NCBI RefSeq assembly: GCF_900537115.1
Contig: NZ_UNRG01000001.1
Coordinates: 249,121 to 313,120, forward strand
Source of the DNA: Arthrobacter sp. Alg241-R88
GTDB lineage: Bacteria > Actinomycetota > Actinomycetes > Actinomycetales > Micrococcaceae
Reading direction: 5' to 3'
Length of the DNA: 64,000 nucleotides
Part shown: one piece after another, positions 56,081 to 64,000 of the stretch
How positions within the stretch are numbered: position 1 is the first letter of the stretch
How the letters are laid out: each line of letters starts with the position of its first letter
The notes under the pieces: model-generated
Databases searched by the model: none
Seen by the model: the letters and a program-made list of their open reading frames with translations, nothing else
Told to the model about the DNA's origin: nothing
Translations under genes and position numbers: made by a program

Positions 56081-57298
56081 ATGACTTCCCCGGATGACTC
56101 CCAGCCGTTCAGCCTGCGCGCCATCGCGGTGGCCGCTTTTGGCCCCACCTTGCTCTTCGGGATCGGCCAGGGAGCGATTCTTCCGGTGGTGGCGCTGAGC
56201 GCCCGCGACCTTGGTGCGTCCGTTGCAGTCGCGGCGCTGATCGTCACGCTGATTGGACTGGGTTCGTGGTTTTTCAACCTGCCCGCATCGCTGGTCACCC
56301 TCAAATTCGGCGAACGCTGGGCCATCGTGGGCGCCGCTGTCGCGGCCGGACTGGCGCTCGCCGCAGCCGGTTTGTCCTCCCTGATCCCCAACGGACTGTG
56401 GCTGCTCGCGGTGGCGATGGCCGTCGTCGGGATGTCCGGCGCGGTCTTCGGACTGGCCCGGCAGAAGTACCTCACCGAGGCCGTTCCCGTGGCGTTCCGG
56501 GCACGGGCGCTGTCCACCCTGGGCGGTGTGAACCGGATTGGTGTTTTCATTGGCCCGTTCCTGGGCGCTTTGGTGATGCAGTTTTCCGGCATCGGCGGGG
56601 CGTACTGGGTGGGTGTGGTGGCGATGGCCGCCGCCGCGCTGCTGTCCCTCACCATCCCGGACCTTGCGTTGGCGGACACGCACGACGGCGGGAGTGCCGG
56701 CCCGGAGCCCACCCTCCGCAGTGTGGCCGTTTCCCATGCAGGCGTCTTCCTGAGCGTGGGCGCCGGGATACTGCTGCTCAGCGCGCTGCGCTCGTCCCGC
56801 CAGGTGGTCATCCCGCTGTGGGCGGACCACCTGGGCATGGACGCGACGTCGGCCTCCCTGATTTACGGACTCTCCGGAGCCATCGACATGCTGGTCTTCT
56901 ATCCGGCCGGCAAGCTCATGGACCGGAAGGGCCGGCAGTTTGTAGCCGTGCCCTCCACCCTGCTGATGGGTGCTGCACTGCTGCTGATTCCGCTCACAGG
57001 ATCGTTTGTGGGGTTGCTCCTGGCGGCGCTCTTGATCGGATTCGGCAACGGGATCAGTTCCGGGCTGGTGATGACGCTGGGTGCGGACTTCTCGCCAAAC
57101 CGCGGGCGCGGCCAGTTCCTGGGGCTCTGGCGGTTTATGGCCGACGCCGGTTCCACCGGCGGGCCTGTCCTCCTCTCCGGGGTGACGGCTCTGGCATCCC
57201 TGGGGGCGGGGATCTCAGCCACGGGCATACTGGGGTTCGCGGCGGCGGCCGTGTTCGCCGTCGTCATTCCCCGGCTGAAGCACCGGCGGAACTACTGA
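56081..57298 (+). CDS. MFS transporter
   Basis: The 405-aa protein has 12 membrane segments: LRAIAVAAFGPTLLFGIGQG at TM1, the loop ALSTLGGVNRIGVFIGPFLG between TM4 and TM5, and GKLMDRKGRQ as the second-half MFS loop. It resembles drug-type exporters more than sugar importers. ATG 56081 (AGGA at about 8 bp) is preferred to 56033. No linked regulator identifies the substrate. Confidence 0.86.
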   Translation: MTSPDDSQPFSLRAIAVAAFGPTLLFGIGQGAILPVVALSARDLGASVAVAALIVTLIGLGSWFFNLPASLVTLKFGERWAIVGAAVAAGLALAAAGLSSLIPNGLWLLAVAMAVVGMSGAVFGLARQKYLTEAVPVAFRARALSTLGGVNRIGVFIGPFLGALVMQFSGIGGAYWVGVVAMAAAALLSLTIPDLALADTHDGGSAGPEPTLRSVAVSHAGVFLSVGAGILLLSALRSSRQVVIPLWADHLGMDATSASLIYGLSGAIDMLVFYPAGKLMDRKGRQFVAVPSTLLMGAALLLIPLTGSFVGLLLAALLIGFGNGISSGLVMTLGADFSPNRGRGQFLGLWRFMADAGSTGGPVLLSGVTALASLGAGISATGILGFAAAAVFAVVIPRLKHRRNY

Positions 57299-57307
57299 TT
57301 CCGGGAG

Positions 57308-57368
57308 GTTGCGCTATCACTTTTGGTCCCCAAACCGCGGTTTTGAGAGCCAAAAGTGATAGGGCAAC
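57308..57368. repeat. Long intergenic hairpin with inner palindrome
   Basis: GTTGCGCTATCACTTTTGG (57308-57326) pairs with 57350-57368 with one mismatch, and the loop contains palindrome AAACCGCGGTTT (57332-57343). It lies between the MFS gene and the hydrolase gene at 57393. Confidence 0.75.
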
Positions 57369-57392
57369 GGGTGTGGAGGATATCCTCAACAG

Positions 57393-58094
57393 ATGAGTGA
57401 AACGGGAACGCCCACTCGAATCAGCCCGCTGCAAAAAGGCGCGTGGTGGCTGCAGGACTACCTCTACGCCGGCGTCTGGCAGGTACGCGGCATGCTCTCC
57501 CGCGTGCAGCCCGGCTCGTTCCACCAAGGCCACCGCGCTCCCGTGGTGATCATCCCCGGCGTGTACGAAAACTGGCAGTTTATGCTGCCCCTCATCCAGT
57601 GCATCCACGACGCCGGCCATCCGGTTCACGTGGTGACCGTGCTGCAGCGGAACAGCCTGGACGTGCCCGCTGCCGCCAGGCTCGTGGCCCAGCACCTGGA
57701 GGAAGCGGGCCTGCGGGACGCCGCCATTGTGGCGCACAGCAAGGGCGGGCTCATTGGGAAATACGCGATGCTGAACCTCGATCCGGAGCACCGGATCGAC
57801 CGGATGATCGCCGTGTGCACGCCGTTTTCCGGGTCGCGCTACGCCAAGTACATGCTGCTGCCCAGCCTGCGCATCTTTTCCCCGCGCAACGCCTTGACCC
57901 TCCAACTGGCCCGGGAGGAGACCATCAACAGCCGCATCACCTCCATCTACGGGCCGTTCGATCCGCACATTCCCGAGGGCAGCGTGCTGCCGGGTGCCAC
58001 CAATATCCAGCTGCCTGTCGCCGGGCACTTCCGGATCCTCGGGGATTCTGAAACGTCGCGGATCATCGTGGAGCAGTTGAACCTTCCGGCGTGA
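57393..58094 (+). CDS. Lipase-like alpha/beta hydrolase
   Basis: The 233-aa protein has VVIIPGVYENWQFM (oxyanion strand), the nucleophile Ser in VAHSKGGLIGKYAM and a C-terminal His in LPVAGHFRILG, with an Asp likely in the GPFDPHIPEG loop. It has no signal peptide. It belongs to the triacylglycerol-lipase/PGAP1-like group; substrates are unknown. The nucleophile context AHSKG differs from the common GHSxG. Confidence 0.84.
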   Translation: MSETGTPTRISPLQKGAWWLQDYLYAGVWQVRGMLSRVQPGSFHQGHRAPVVIIPGVYENWQFMLPLIQCIHDAGHPVHVVTVLQRNSLDVPAAARLVAQHLEEAGLRDAAIVAHSKGGLIGKYAMLNLDPEHRIDRMIAVCTPFSGSRYAKYMLLPSLRIFSPRNALTLQLAREETINSRITSIYGPFDPHIPEGSVLPGATNIQLPVAGHFRILGDSETSRIIVEQLNLPA

Positions 58095-58182
58095 CGCTTC
58101 GCTCCCGCCAACGGCCGGGATGCAGCCTTCCGGCCGCACCTTTTAGGCTGGTCATGGGTTGGCGACCGAAAGGAGAAGCACT

Positions 58183-59100
58183 GTGACGTCCACTGGCGAC
58201 GCCGGCCGCAAGCGGGCCGTTCCGGAAGAGCCGGACCACTCGCGTTCCAGCAGTGCGGTGGAGCGCCGGCAAAGCAGGTGGGCCACGGTCCTCGCTGTCC
58301 TGCAGCGGCTTCTGTACCTGGTGGTGACCATAGCCGTGGGCTGGGCTGTCTACTACTTCCTGCTCGCCCGGCTGTCGCGTGGGCCGGAGCAGGCATGGGT
58401 GTTCCTGCCGGTCTGGCTGATCCTGGCCTACGCGCTGCTGCCGCGCATCCACAAGATCCTCAGCAGCCTGTACATCCCGGACTACTTCATCGGGCGGACT
58501 CGAACGGGCGACGGCGTACTGGGGGATCCCGTGAACCTCGCCGTGGTGGGACCCCAGGAGGAGTTGCGGCAGGCGATGCGGACGGCGGGGTGGGTGGAAG
58601 CGGATCCCATTACCCCGGCCACCGCCTGGCGCACCCTGACCTCGACGGTCCTGGGGCGCAGCTACCCGCAGGCGCCGGTGAGCTCGCTGTATGTGTTCGG
58701 CAATAAGCAGGACCTTGCGTTCCAGCGGGAAATCGACGGAAACCCGCGCAAACGGCACCACGTCCGGTTCTGGAAATGCCCGGCCGGCTGGATGCTGCCC
58801 GGCGGACTGTCCGTGGACTGGGTGGGGGCGGGGACCTACGACCGTAGCGTGGGGTTGTCCCTGTTCACCTTCCAGATCACGCACAAGATCGCCGACCGCA
58901 CGGACGAGGAACGCGACTTCATCATCGAGACCCTCCGCTCAGCCAACGCCGTTGAGTCCGTGCACGTTATCCTCAACTACTCCAGCGGATACCACCACCG
59001 CAACGGCGGCGGCGATGCCATCCGCACCGACGGGCACCTGCCGATCATCGACCTGCACCCGCCGGACCGGCTGCGCAGGTCGGGTTCACCGGCCTCCTAG
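58183..59100 (+). CDS. LssY C-terminal-domain membrane protein
   Basis: The 305-aa protein starts at GTG 58183 after AAAGGAG (the TTG at 58159 precedes that site). Two membrane segments at about 40-60 (LLYLVVTIAVGWAVYYFLL) and 72-90 are followed by the LssY_C domain: DPVNLAVVGPQEELRQAMRTAGW, PVSSLYVFGNKQDLAFQ and RHHVRFWKCPAGWMLPGG. LssY_C proteins are often linked to phosphatidic-acid phosphatases; the role here is unknown. Confidence 0.87.
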   Translation: MTSTGDAGRKRAVPEEPDHSRSSSAVERRQSRWATVLAVLQRLLYLVVTIAVGWAVYYFLLARLSRGPEQAWVFLPVWLILAYALLPRIHKILSSLYIPDYFIGRTRTGDGVLGDPVNLAVVGPQEELRQAMRTAGWVEADPITPATAWRTLTSTVLGRSYPQAPVSSLYVFGNKQDLAFQREIDGNPRKRHHVRFWKCPAGWMLPGGLSVDWVGAGTYDRSVGLSLFTFQITHKIADRTDEERDFIIETLRSANAVESVHVILNYSSGYHHRNGGGDAIRTDGHLPIIDLHPPDRLRRSGSPAS

Positions 59101-59150
59101 GCCAACGCTTTGCCGGAGTTGTTTCGTGGGTTCCGTGGGCGCGGGGCACG

Positions 59151-59846
59151 TCAACGGCCGCCGGGGCCGCCTGGGCTGGTGGCTGTGCCCAGGATGTGCG
59201 CGACGGGAGGGACCAACGGACCTGCCGAGAAGCCGAACCGCCGGCTGGCCTGCACCGTGAATCCCGCCGCGGTGATGGCCCGGAGCGTGTCCCGGTTGGG
59301 GTGGCAGCCGCCGGCCATCCGCTGCCAGGCCGGGGTGAGCAGGTCTTCGGCTTCGGCCAGCAGGCGGTTGTGGGAACGGACGTGCTCGTAAAAGGCCAGC
59401 ATCCCTCCGGGGCGCAGGACCCGACGGATTTCGGCGAGTGCAGTGGCCTGGTCGGCCACGCTGCACAGGACGAGGCTGGCCACCACGGCGTCCGTGCCGG
59501 CATCTTCCGCGGGAATCTGTTCGGCGGTGCCGGCCCGGACCGTTATGGGCACCCGCGCGGAGGACGCCCTGGCCAGGGCGAGATTTCGGAGATAGTCGTC
59601 CGGTTCGATGGCCAGGACCTGGGTGACCGATTCCGGGTAAAGCGCGAAGGCCGAGCCGTCACCGGCGCCGATCTCGATGACGGTCCCGCTCAGGCCTGCA
59701 AGGATGGCTCGCCGGTGTTCCGTGCCGCCGCGGCGGTTCATCTCCTCCACAGCCCGGGCATAGGCCCGTGCGAAGCGGGGGTGCTGCAGGTCCGCCGGCC
59801 CGCTCCCGCCGGAGGGTCCTTGTTCCTGCCTGCCGGCGCCGGTCAT
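59151..59846 (-). CDS. Class I SAM-dependent methyltransferase (UbiE-like)
   Basis: The 231-aa protein shows motif I VIEIGAGDGSAFALYP (about 53-70), VLAIEPDDYLRNLA, DAVVASLVLCSVAD and ALAEIRRVLRPGGMLAFYEHV. The target is unknown; AFYEHVRS and the layout resemble the METTL7/phospholipid-like group. It is convergent with the LssY_C gene. Confidence 0.87.
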   Translation of the reverse strand: MTGAGRQEQGPSGGSGPADLQHPRFARAYARAVEEMNRRGGTEHRRAILAGLSGTVIEIGAGDGSAFALYPESVTQVLAIEPDDYLRNLALARASSARVPITVRAGTAEQIPAEDAGTDAVVASLVLCSVADQATALAEIRRVLRPGGMLAFYEHVRSHNRLLAEAEDLLTPAWQRMAGGCHPNRDTLRAITAAGFTVQASRRFGFSAGPLVPPVAHILGTATSPGGPGGR

Positions 59847-59903
59847 ACAGTCCTTCTTCCGCCTGGTCCTAGCGATCCTAGTCTTCGTTGCTCGTGTGCG
59901 TTG

Positions 59904-61325
59904 CTAGTCTGCGTTGAAGGGGCTGCTGGTGTCCGTGGCGAGTGTGCCGCTGTTGGCCGTCAGGACGCAGCCTGAAGCTTTTCCGGCAATTTCGAGGTCA
60001 GGGAAAGCGGCGAGCCCTGATGATGCTGCCCGCATAAGAGTGCCCTTGATGGTGCAGTTGGACTGAAGCATGATCTGCGCGGAGCTATCCACCCGGTTGC
60101 CGAAGGCGTCCAGGACATGGACGGTCACCGGCGGCGTGATGGGCGTATTCTTCAGGACGACGGCGGGAATGGCATCAAACGTGAGTCGCCCCGGTGCTGC
60201 GGCGGTGATGGTCGCGGTCACTGGGGCGGGAGCCGCCAGCCCTTGGGAAGCTGCGGTGATGGCTGCGGTGCCGGCTCTGGTGTCCCCGTAGAAGAACGAC
60301 GCCGACGAGGACCCGGCGGGGATGGTCACCGTGGAGATCTTTGCGCCGTTTGCGGTGGCAGCAAAGATGGTGGCTCCGGCGGAGCTGGTGGCGAGCGAGA
60401 CGCTGGAAGTTCCGGCAGTAACGGCGTTGCCGTAAGCATCCTGGCGTTGAAGGGTCACCGGGCCAAGGGTTGCCGCACTTGAGGCCGCGCCCGTAAGGAC
60501 TGCGCCGCTGGTGACTATCAGCTTGCTGGCTGCGGCCGGAACCACCGTGAACGCGCTGCTGACGGCGCCGGCGTAACCAGGGCTGGAAGCGATTAGCGTG
60601 TAGCCCGAGCCCGCCTTGTTGATTGAGAGGCCGCTGAACGTGGCTGTGCCCCACCCATCGGTGGTGGCGGTGAGCGTTCCGGAGAGCGTCCCGGCCGCGG
60701 GGTTGGCGCCAAGGCTGATGGTGACCGGGACTCCGCGTCCCCACACCTCAAGCCCGAATGCGGTCCGCAATTGCACCCTGAAAGAAGTAATCGGCGAGCC
60801 GGAAGTCACGGTGCCGGACGGCTGCGAATCGAAGGAGAGGTCACGAAGGCTGGTCACCGCAACGGTTCCGCTGACGGGGCCTGCTGCTGTCCACGAGCGG
60901 TGGACCGCCGTTACCTGGTAACGGTGCGTGCCCTCCGGCACGGACGAGTCCGTGCACGTCGTGCCTGCGATCGGAGCGGCCGGGCTGGAGCCGCAGGCGG
61001 GCAAGGCTGTGGAACCGCTGATTCGGGTGACGTAGTAGCCCGTCGGGACCACCGCGCCGTTGGACCCTGTCCAGCTGACGGCAACGTTTGAGTTGTTGCT
61101 TGCCGGCACCGAAACGTTGGTGGGCGGAAGCAGCGTGGCGACTGACGCCGTCGTACTTCCGGAGCCGGAAGCCCGCCAGTGTGCTGAAGCGGGAGCAGCG
61201 CCCGCGAACGTGGCAATAAAAAGGACCACGACGGCCAGCACTCCGGCACGCAAGAGCCAGTTAAACCAAACCAGCTCCCGCCGAAGCCGGGGGGTGGCTT
61301 CGGGGGAGCTGGCGTTTGTGGGCAC
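59904..61325 (-). CDS. Exported multi-Ig-domain protein with SipW/TasA-type N-terminus
   Basis: The 473-aa protein starts at GTG 61325 (GGAAGG upstream). One N-terminal membrane/signal helix (LLRAGVLAVVVLFIATFAGA) is followed by SAHWRASGSGSTTASVATLL, the motif seen after cleavage in SipW-dependent proteins. An Fn3-like domain (about 70-160) and at least two invasin/BIg-like domains follow (about 170-260 and 265-365: GKASG and AATLGPVTLQRQDAYGNAVTAG; FDAIPAVVLKNTPITPPVTV). It is probably displayed or released at the surface. It pairs with the next gene; no SipW peptidase lies in the window. Confidence 0.8.
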   Translation of the reverse strand: MPTNASSPEATPRLRRELVWFNWLLRAGVLAVVVLFIATFAGAAPASAHWRASGSGSTTASVATLLPPTNVSVPASNNSNVAVSWTGSNGAVVPTGYYVTRISGSTALPACGSSPAAPIAGTTCTDSSVPEGTHRYQVTAVHRSWTAAGPVSGTVAVTSLRDLSFDSQPSGTVTSGSPITSFRVQLRTAFGLEVWGRGVPVTISLGANPAAGTLSGTLTATTDGWGTATFSGLSINKAGSGYTLIASSPGYAGAVSSAFTVVPAAASKLIVTSGAVLTGAASSAATLGPVTLQRQDAYGNAVTAGTSSVSLATSSAGATIFAATANGAKISTVTIPAGSSSASFFYGDTRAGTAAITAASQGLAAPAPVTATITAAAPGRLTFDAIPAVVLKNTPITPPVTVHVLDAFGNRVDSSAQIMLQSNCTIKGTLMRAASSGLAAFPDLEIAGKASGCVLTANSGTLATDTSSPFNAD

Positions 61326-61430
61326 GGGGACCTTCCGGAAAAATCGAGCTTGATAGCGGTCAGGCGGACTTCATCACCATTGGGCTACGAAGCTGATGGA
61401 CTGCTTCAGGAAGGTGACTCCTTGCCCCCT

Positions 61431-61901
61431 TCAGCTGGCCGCGAAGTGCAGGGGCACCGTGGCGCCCTTGCAACCGTCCTGGTTCTCTGCGCTGTTGACC
61501 ATCTGAAGAGTTACCGTGCCGGTGGCAGTGCCACCGGGCTCAAGTTCTTTGGCAGTAAAGTCGTAGTCCGCTATTGCGAAGTCGGCCGTCTTGCAGCCGG
61601 TCGATGACGTCCACGTGGTGCCGTCGGTGTTGGCGACTTTGACATCAACTTTCGAGACCTTCTGAACGCCGGTGCCGGGGTTTTTCACGGTGAAGGTGAC
61701 CTTCTGCGTCGGCCCGCCCGGGGAAAGTTCGCCGCCTGTAGCTGTACCGGTGATCTCGAAGCCGGTAGTGGTGCCGGCCTTGGTGGTAGCGCTGCCTGTT
61801 CCCGTAGCCGTCCAGTAGGCGAAAGCCGCACCGCCGCTGATAGCTACCAGCGCGGCAGTGGTGCCGATGATGCGCTTCTTACGTCCAGCAACCTTGCTCA
61901 C
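61431..61901 (-). CDS. Exported TasA/camelysin-like small protein
   Basis: The 156-aa protein starts at GTG 61901. A basic start (SKVAGRKKRIIGTTAALVAI) and FAYWTATGTGSATTKAGT mark a SipW-dependent-type signal. The mature part is one beta-sandwich: QKVTFTVKNPGTGVQKVSKV, and two Cys (STGCKTADFA, QDGCKGATVP) that could form a disulfide. It may form fibres or a matrix like TasA; that is inference. It is 105 bp upstream of the Ig-domain gene on the same strand. Confidence 0.78.
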   Translation of the reverse strand: MSKVAGRKKRIIGTTAALVAISGGAAFAYWTATGTGSATTKAGTTTGFEITGTATGGELSPGGPTQKVTFTVKNPGTGVQKVSKVDVKVANTDGTTWTSSTGCKTADFAIADYDFTAKELEPGGTATGTVTLQMVNSAENQDGCKGATVPLHFAAS

Positions 61902-61987
61902 GTTCTACCCCTAAAACTTTGCGGTAACCGCAGAGACCTTGTGAGCCTGTGCGGCTCCGATAGGAATAGCTTGGTGGAGCTGGCTCA

Positions 61988-62005
61988 AATTACTCATGGG
62001 TAATT
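61988..62005. promoter_or_regulatory. Near-perfect 18-bp palindrome before the TasA-like gene
   Basis: AATTACTCATGGGTAATT has outer arms AATTAC/GTAATT, centre CATG and one mismatched pair. It lies 87 bp upstream of GTG 61901 in an AT-rich patch; a probable operator. Confidence 0.45.
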
Positions 62006-62150
62006 CGTCAAGGTTTTGTCAAGTGTTCCTCGGTGTTTGCGCAGGTCAGCCGCACGTAGGCCGGGAAGGTGCCACTGGGGCTATTCGCGCAGACCGGGGT
62101 GTGCGAACCTTTGGTGAAGGGAGCCGTATCGCGGTGGCAGGAGGGCCGAA

Positions 62151-62951
62151 GTGAGAATTGCGTGCGGGCAGTTCAGCGCCGGCAGCGAACCCCAGCGGAA
62201 CCTGGTGCAGATACAACAGCTAATGGAAACTGCCGCGCTGAACAACGCCGACCTGCTGGTGCTTCCCGAGTCCAGCCTGTATGCCGGCACCGAACCCCCA
62301 AGTGTCCTCGCGGAAGTGGCAGAGCCCTTGGACGGTCCATTCATCAGCGGGATCGCGGCGCTCGCAAGAGGGCTCCACCTGCCCGTGGTGGTGGGAACCG
62401 CTGAGGCCAACCCCGGTGGCCTTCCGTTCAACACCCTGGTGGCTCTTGACTCGGAGGGCTCAGTTCAAGGCACGTACCGCAAGGTGCATCTCTACGACGC
62501 CTTTGGCTACCGTGAAAGTGACGGAACCAGCCAGGGTGCCATCGCCGAGCCGTCCCTGCTCTCCTTCGGGCAGCTGCGCCTGGGCATGCTGACCTGCTAC
62601 GACCTCAGGTTTCCGGAAAGCGCCCGTTACATGGTGGACGCCGGCGCGAACGTCCTGCTGCTGCCGGCCATGTGGATCGTAGGCCCGGGCAAGGAAGACC
62701 ACTTCAACACCTTGGTCCGTGCCCGTGCCATCGAGAACACCACCTATGTGGTGACGGCCAACCAGTGCGGGCCGTTGGCCACTGCTTACTCGATCGTGGT
62801 TGATCCCTTCGGGGTGGTGATCGCCAACGCCGGCGAGGCACCCGGAGTCATTTTTGCCGAGCTCGAACCCGAACGGATCGCGGCAGTCAGGACCCGTGTG
62901 CCGTCCCTGCGCAACCGCCGCTTCACCGTGGTACCCCGGGACCTTCACTAA
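62151..62951 (+). CDS. Nitrilase-superfamily amidohydrolase
   Basis: The 266-aa protein has the Glu-Lys-Cys triad: LLVLPESSLY (Glu about 39), TYRKVHLYDAFG (Lys about 110) and GMLTCYDLRFPE (Cys about 150). GTG 62151 is preceded by GGAGG. Spacing and length fit the omega-amidase/deaminated-glutathione-amidase-like branches; substrate uncertain. It is followed on the same strand by a PuuD-type hydrolase. Confidence 0.9.
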   Translation: MRIACGQFSAGSEPQRNLVQIQQLMETAALNNADLLVLPESSLYAGTEPPSVLAEVAEPLDGPFISGIAALARGLHLPVVVGTAEANPGGLPFNTLVALDSEGSVQGTYRKVHLYDAFGYRESDGTSQGAIAEPSLLSFGQLRLGMLTCYDLRFPESARYMVDAGANVLLLPAMWIVGPGKEDHFNTLVRARAIENTTYVVTANQCGPLATAYSIVVDPFGVVIANAGEAPGVIFAELEPERIAAVRTRVPSLRNRRFTVVPRDLH

Positions 62952-63059
62952 GCCCCGGAAGTGTGACCTTCTTGACACCTGCATTTGACCTCCACGAAAC
63001 ATTCAGTGCCTTCCGCCGCCATAAAATTGGAGGCAGAGAAATTTCCCGGAAGGACCACT

Positions 63060-63878
63060 GTGCAGACCACCGACGCCGCGATGAAACCCATCATCGGACT
63101 CACCACGTACCTGGAGCAGGCTGGGACCGATGGTTGCGGCACGGTCAGGGCGGCATTCCTGCCCGAGACGTACCTGAACCCCATCATCGCCGCAGGCGGC
63201 GTGCCCATCCTGCTGCCACCCCAGCCCGTCATGGCCGGGATGATCGAACTGCTTGTGGGCAGGCTCGACGGCCTGGTGGTTCCCGGTGGCTGGGACGTGG
63301 ACCCGTCCCTCTACGGACAGGAAGCCCACCCGGAAACCGACGCTCCGCGCCCAGAGCGTGATGCCTGGGAGCAGGCCCTGATCCAGGAAGCGATCCGCCA
63401 GGACGTTCCGCTGCTGTGCATCTGCCGCGGCGAGCAATTGCTGAACGTCACGCTGGGCGGCAGCCTCCACCAGCACCTGCCCGACGTCATCGGGAACGCC
63501 CAGTACCAGCCCGGCGGCTACAACTTCAACAGGATCCCGGTGGAGATCAAGCCCGGCTCCAGGCTTGAGCAACTGATCGGTGCCAACCCCGGACCAGTGC
63601 CGGTCTCCCATCACCAGGCCGTGGACAAGCTCGGCGAAGGCCTTATTGCTGCAGCCTGGAGCGAGGACCAAGTGGTGGAAGCCATCGAATACCCCGCGAA
63701 CACCTTCACCATGGGCATCCAGTGGCACCCGGAGGAGCTGCCCGAGGACTTCGGCCTTTTCCGTGGTTTCGTCGAAGCAGCCCGGGCGAAGTTCCTGTCG
63801 CGCCTCCTGCCGGCCACGCCGGCGTCGGCCGTCACCGCGGAGATCAATGCCAGCCTCGCTGGTCCGCCGCTCGTCTGA
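63060..63878 (+). CDS. Class I glutamine-amidotransferase-like hydrolase (peptidase C26, PuuD type)
   Basis: The 272-aa protein starts at GTG 63060 (GGAAGGA, 5-6 bp); a TTG at 62985 has no site. It begins KPIIGLTTYLEQAG, with GGWDVDPSLYG, nucleophile Cys in LLCICRGEQLLNV, VSHHQAVD and the His-Glu pair in GIQWHPEE. Members cleave gamma-glutamyl-GABA and similar amides in polyamine breakdown. Together with the nitrilase-type enzyme upstream it may act on amine catabolites, but other puu genes are not in view. Confidence 0.91.
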   Translation: MQTTDAAMKPIIGLTTYLEQAGTDGCGTVRAAFLPETYLNPIIAAGGVPILLPPQPVMAGMIELLVGRLDGLVVPGGWDVDPSLYGQEAHPETDAPRPERDAWEQALIQEAIRQDVPLLCICRGEQLLNVTLGGSLHQHLPDVIGNAQYQPGGYNFNRIPVEIKPGSRLEQLIGANPGPVPVSHHQAVDKLGEGLIAAAWSEDQVVEAIEYPANTFTMGIQWHPEELPEDFGLFRGFVEAARAKFLSRLLPATPASAVTAEINASLAGPPLV

Positions 63879-63930
63879 GCGTAATAACCGCCCCGGAGGT
63901 GGCCAAGAGCTCCTGAAAAAGGGCCAATGG

Positions 63931-63975
63931 GACGCCCCGAAGCAGCGCAAGATGCGCCTTGTTTCGGGGCGTTTT
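63931..63975 (+). terminator. Terminator after the PuuD-type gene
   Basis: ACGCCCCGAA (63932-63941) pairs with TTCGGGGCGT (63963-63972), followed by TTTCG. Confidence 0.65.
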
Positions 63976-64000
63976 CGCGTGTTTTGCCTTGCGGACAGGA

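Noticed and set aside
1..64000. tRNA and rRNA genes, CRISPR arrays, replication origin, prophage
   Set aside because: I looked for T-loop signatures, repeat-spacer patterns, DnaA-box clusters and phage structural genes while reading and saw none; short or unusual examples could be missed without a covariance search.

Overview
The window is high-GC DNA with dense coding, many GTG starts and several TGATG/GTGA start-stop overlaps. Gene content (NHEJ ligase D with a lysine-rich Ku, an ECF42 sigma factor with a YCII/DGPF protein, a CopD-CtaG fusion, a hydroxamate siderophore operon, SARP/BTAD regulators) points to an actinobacterium of the Micrococcaceae, Arthrobacter/Pseudarthrobacter type. This is inferred from gene content; no rRNA, tRNA, origin, CRISPR array or prophage was seen. 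There are 51 protein genes supported with moderate to high confidence, one of them cut by the left edge, plus one IS110-family transposase gene and one weak possible remnant.

Left third (1-29.9 kb), metabolism. Positions 1-5.6 kb hold a four-carbon acid-sugar catabolic cluster: a divergent GntR regulator, a DUF1537 kinase, a 3-hydroxyisobutyrate-dehydrogenase-like enzyme, a GntP permease and a class II aldolase, with paired palindromic operators. Next come small accessory genes (DUF1304, a YjdJ-type GNAT, a thioredoxin-reductase-like enzyme, two small proteins), then desABCD-like genes for a desferrioxamine-type siderophore (9-14.4 kb) behind a DtxR/IdeR-like box. An SDR, a FUSC protein and an MHS-type MFS transporter follow. 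Positions 19.1-20.8 kb carry ECF42 with its YCII partner and a matching promoter. Positions 20.9-24.5 kb carry a LacI regulator, a DapA-family lyase and an Nramp-fold transporter that lacks the metal-binding residues. LigD and Ku are divergent at 24.6-28.4 kb with only 40 bp between them. A methyltransferase and an SRPBCC protein overlap.

Middle (30-54.9 kb), cell surface, redox and signalling. After the IS110 gene comes a block of large exported proteins and regulators: a 1.7 kb-residue animal-type haem peroxidase with calcium-binding repeats, an acidic 17-residue-repeat secreted protein, an OmpR-type two-component pair, and, divergently, an unusual response regulator made of a SARP DNA-binding/BTAD module fused to a receiver domain, followed by a NarL-type histidine kinase. 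Further on are a Fn3/chitobiase-like secreted protein, a copper locus (YcnI, a small membrane protein, CopD-CtaG, a Tat-exported multicopper oxidase), and an RsbQ-like hydrolase overlapping a PAS-GGDEF-EAL protein. A motif close to CTTGGGAAAWCCTWGG recurs in the intergenic regions before the peroxidase, the SARP-receiver regulator, the Fn3 protein and the multicopper oxidase. It suggests a shared regulon.

Right end (55-64 kb): two small conserved-looking proteins, an MFS transporter, a lipase-like hydrolase, an LssY_C membrane protein, a methyltransferase, two exported proteins with SipW/TasA-type N-termini, a nitrilase-family amidase and a class I glutamine-amidotransferase-like (PuuD-type) hydrolase. 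Several long intergenic hairpins of one architecture but different sequence are scattered through the window.
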